DNA of 50,487 bases. Source: Candidatus Krumholzibacteriia bacterium (GTDB taxonomy: Bacteria; Krumholzibacteriota; Krumholzibacteriia; Krumholzibacteriales; Krumholzibacteriaceae). Position numbers and translations under genes: made by a program. The stretch is from assembly GCA_023131975.1 (NCBI GenBank), contig JAGLYV010000064.1, forward strand, positions 1-50,487. The letters run 5' to 3'. The notes under the pieces are model-generated. The model was not told the DNA's origin. It searched no databases and was given only the letters and a program-made list of their open reading frames with translations. Below, piece by piece: positions 48,774-50,487 of the stretch (the stretch's first letter is position 1; each line of letters starts with the position of its first letter).

Positions 48774-49719
48774 GTCTTCGGAGCCACGAGTCGGAGATGT
48801 ATGTGTCGTATTCCACCTTTTCCCCGCCCCAGCGTTCCTTGTAATCGATCAGGCTGTGCGCGTATATGGGGGATGACCCGAGGTTTATCTTTTTTATTCC
48901 TGCTTTATTTCCTGCCTGGATGGCATCGAACATCAGGACATGGTTGGGTTTCAGGTGCCGGTACTCGTAATCGGATACCATCTGCCAGCTGAACAGAGTA
49001 TCATGATAGATGAATTTGATGCCCGATCCGACCATCCGGTCGTTGTACATAAGACTTTTCCAGTAAAGGATGTCAGTTCCACCCAGGTGTTTGAGAATGC
49101 TGTTGAAGAAGTGCTTGCTGTACAGGGGCCTTATCGACCCATGTCTTTTTTCGGTCATCTCGTAGATATTGTAGAATTCTTTTACATGATCCCTGGTGGA
49201 TATCTCGACGATACGGGTATCGGCCTTTAATCCCGCGCGTATATGTCGATCGATACTCTTGTCGGGTGGGAGGTGGGGGCCATCGCCGTTAAGGTTGATG
49301 ATATGGGTGAATGATTCAGAGTGGCTGAGAAACGGTTCGCTGAGCCGGGAAAAATTTCTGTCAAAATCGGTTATCGCTATTCTGGAGAAGCGACCCTTTT
49401 TGAGATATTTTACGAGGTGGACGTAGAACTCGTCTCGCTGAGCTCCGCCAGCCCCTTCGGCCATGACCACTTCTCCATAAGTGCCGTATGGCATCGAGTA
49501 GAAAGATTTCATGCCGAATATTTTCGTGATTACGGCCGGCATCCCGGCCACCAGGTGACCATTTTCATATCCGCAGAGAAATTCTCCGTGAGCCCCGGGG
49601 GAGAGTCCACCTACGCAGGTATCGACCCATTGATGGCTGTGGAAAAATGAACTGGTGGCAGTCAACTTTTCCCAAGCCGGAATGTCGAGGTTCTTTCGGT
49701 CTATTACCCTGAATTCCAT
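48757..49719 (-). CDS. FemAB/GNAT-like acyltransferase
   Basis: This protein of 320 residues has the FemAB-like double-GNAT layout found in peptidoglycan-bridge and exopolysaccharide-associated acyltransferases. It has an N-terminal WEKLTATSSFFHSHQW segment, MPYGTYGEVV, and a C-terminal half with GSGIKFIYHDTLFSWQ, LKPNHVLMFDAIQAG and INLGSSPIYAHSLIDYKERW. Substrate (aminoacyl-tRNA or acyl-CoA) is not determined. Of two adjacent ATG codons the second has better spacing to GGAG. It has a good candidate promoter about 90 bases upstream. Confidence 0.8.
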   Translation of the reverse strand: MEFRVIDRKNLDIPAWEKLTATSSFFHSHQWVDTCVGGLSPGAHGEFLCGYENGHLVAGMPAVITKIFGMKSFYSMPYGTYGEVVMAEGAGGAQRDEFYVHLVKYLKKGRFSRIAITDFDRNFSRLSEPFLSHSESFTHIINLNGDGPHLPPDKSIDRHIRAGLKADTRIVEISTRDHVKEFYNIYEMTEKRHGSIRPLYSKHFFNSILKHLGGTDILYWKSLMYNDRMVGSGIKFIYHDTLFSWQMVSDYEYRHLKPNHVLMFDAIQAGNKAGIKKINLGSSPIYAHSLIDYKERWGGEKVEYDTYISDSWLRRLLSSK

Positions 49720-50057
49720 CATATCTCCGGTATATCCTCTGGGCGGACAAAACGGGCCGCGCTGGATTCTGATCGTATGTTGCGGGATCTTGCGGCGTCA
49801 AATTCCTGTAGGCGAATCTAATATATGGCTGAAGTATAGTCAATACCTTAAGGGTGGGATAGCTCTTGTACGTTTCTCGGGGGCCGGGGTTCAGTCCCCG
49901 GGGGGTGTTTTCAATTCCCCAAGTCATCACACAAAACATCTACTTCGAGTGTTTTCTCTCCAAGTATTCTTTCTTCGAATACACCATCTTCAAATGTTCT
50001 CTCAATGTTTTTTCTTCGATTATTCCCTATTCGAAAATCTCCTCTTTGAACGACTAA
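49720..50057. other. Intergenic region with hairpin and pyrimidine-rich degenerate repeats
   Basis: No gene is seen in these 338 bases. The left third holds the leftward promoter of the FemAB-like gene. In the middle, CCGGGG (49884-49889) pairs with CCCCGG (49896-49901) over a TTCAGT loop. It is followed only by TGTTTT, so it may be a weak rightward terminator or a processing structure. The right 120 bases are T/C-rich on the plus strand, with recurring CTTCGA, TTCGAA and TTCAAA words about every 15-35 bases. They lead into an 18-bp direct repeat at the HNH gene end. Confidence 0.6.
49815..49843 (-). promoter_or_regulatory. Candidate sigma70 promoter for the FemAB-like gene
   Basis: Minus-strand TTGACT (49838-49843) and TAGATT (49815-49820) are 17 bases apart, about 90 bases before the ATG. 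Confidence 0.5.
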
Positions 50058-50079
50058 TCATTTCCTCTTTGAATGACTA
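50039..50079. repeat. 18-bp direct repeat flanking the HNH stop codon
   Basis: CTCCTCTTTGAACGACTA (50039-50056) and TTCCTCTTTGAATGACTA (50062-50079) are 16 of 18 identical, with a 23-bp period. The right copy encodes the last residues of the HNH protein, and the left copy lies just past its stop codon (50058-50060). Confidence 0.92.
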
Positions 50080-50487
50080 TGTATTTTCTTTTTCCCAAAA
50101 TCTTTGATGGCCTTATGCTGATTGTGCCGCCTGCAGAGAAGCTGGAGATTATCCGGCTTGTTGCTTCCACCCAGCGCGAATGGGATGATATGATCGACCT
50201 GAATGTTCCACTTTGAGCCGCACCTTTGCCCGCCGGGGCCCGTGAACGCGCACTTTCCTCCATCACGCTTGTTGACCTGGTCTTTTATGGCCTGTGGGAT
50301 AAATCGGGATGGCTCCGAGCTTGCCAAAGGCTGGTCAGGACCTTTTGCTGCCGGTTTCACCTTCACCGCTTTCACAGTTCTAGCTGCAGGGGCCTCATTC
50401 TTCGTCCTCTCTACTTTTGCGTCCGTTTTCACCTTCTTTTTCACGATTTTTGCCACCGATTTCACTTTCTTCTTCGCAGCCCTCGCC
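50058..50487 (-). CDS. HNH endonuclease with Lys/Ala-rich histone-H1-like tail, 5' truncated
   Basis: The gene runs off the right edge of the window; the frame is open to the last base, so the start is not seen (GTG at 50465 is probably internal). The visible N-terminal part is very basic and Lys/Ala/Val-rich (ARAAKKKVKSVAKIVKKKVK), like histone-H1-type or Hc1 tails. It is followed by a linker and an HNH domain: RFIPQAIKDQVNKRDGGKC, Cys pairs in KCAFTGPGGQRCG, catalytic VDHIIPFALGG, then NLQLLCRRHNQHKA. The domain resembles a family of HNH proteins common in myxobacteria and other environmental bacteria. It ends in a His/Ser/Lys/Arg tail. Function is probably DNA cleavage or DNA binding; substrate unknown. 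Confidence 0.82.
   Translation of the reverse strand, partial: ARAAKKKVKSVAKIVKKKVKTDAKVERTKNEAPAARTVKAVKVKPAAKGPDQPLASSEPSRFIPQAIKDQVNKRDGGKCAFTGPGGQRCGSKWNIQVDHIIPFALGGSNKPDNLQLLCRRHNQHKAIKDFGKKKIHSHSKRK

Noticed and set aside
49884-49901. GC-rich hairpin as a Rho-independent terminator
   Set aside because: No proper T tract follows on either strand, and no rightward gene ends nearby.

Overview
The window is chromosomal DNA from a Gram-negative bacterium and is packed with housekeeping and envelope genes. No rRNA, phage, insertion sequence or CRISPR array is visible. An outer membrane is indicated by a complete Tol-Pal cluster, several lipoproteins and a predicted outer-membrane barrel. 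A secreted beta-propeller protein ends in a FlgD-Ig/T9SS-like sorting domain. That domain, the ResB/CcsA cytochrome c system, frequent GTG/TTG starts and about 50-55% G+C suggest an uncultured FCB-type lineage (Krumholzibacteriota, Latescibacterota or Eisenbacteria-like). The taxonomic placement is inference only.

Layout: (1) 60-5581: comF, then a lower-glycolysis operon fba-gap-pgk-tpi, secG and tRNA-Leu(GAG), closed by a terminator. (2) 5.6-15.8 kb: a DUF4446 protein, rhomboid protease, secreted amidohydrolase, DUF4097 protein, a DUF885-like lipoprotein that lacks the usual metal site, the resB-ccsA pair and the beta-propeller protein. (3) 15.9-21.0 kb: a peptide-type ABC importer (binding protein and two permeases, no ATPase) with a membrane-anchored beta-CASP nuclease-like protein embedded in it. 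(4) 21.1-27.8 kb: a PP-loop tRNA thiolation-like enzyme, Nudix hydrolase, CstA transporter apparently started at CTG, PfkB kinase, ECF sigma/anti-sigma pair, YbjQ and an MBL hydrolase. (5) 27.8-34.1 kb: leftward NhaD/ArsB-type antiporter, CBS protein, PTS IIA protein, barrel protein, aminotransferase and PgeF-like protein, then rightward thrC. (6) 34.2-43.5 kb: an unusual DUF4384 protein with an Arg/Ser tail, tolQ-tolR-tolA/tonB-tolB-pal-cpoB and two CorC/HlyC proteins. (7) 43.6-50.5 kb: histidine ammonia-lyase-like enzyme, a small membrane protein, an Fe-S PD-(D/E)XK nuclease, a second degenerate nuclease-fold candidate, acpS, a radical SAM protein, a FemAB-like acyltransferase and a truncated HNH nuclease with a histone-H1-like tail.

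The genes for central metabolism, envelope integrity (Tol-Pal, rhomboid, SecG, FemAB) and cytochrome c maturation are ordinary. The less ordinary signals are four. First, a beta-CASP protein predicted to sit in or outside the membrane inside a peptide-transporter operon. Second, a three-copy array of GAAT-N3-ATTC palindromes spaced exactly 22 bp beside two nuclease-fold genes. Third, repeated short tandem duplications of 13-25 bp in intergenic DNA, several covering or touching a stop codon. Fourth, several candidate sigma70 promoters carrying a perfect dyad inside the -35/-10 spacer, one of them apparently making a leaderless mRNA. All promoter calls are by eye against the TTGACA/TATAAT consensus.
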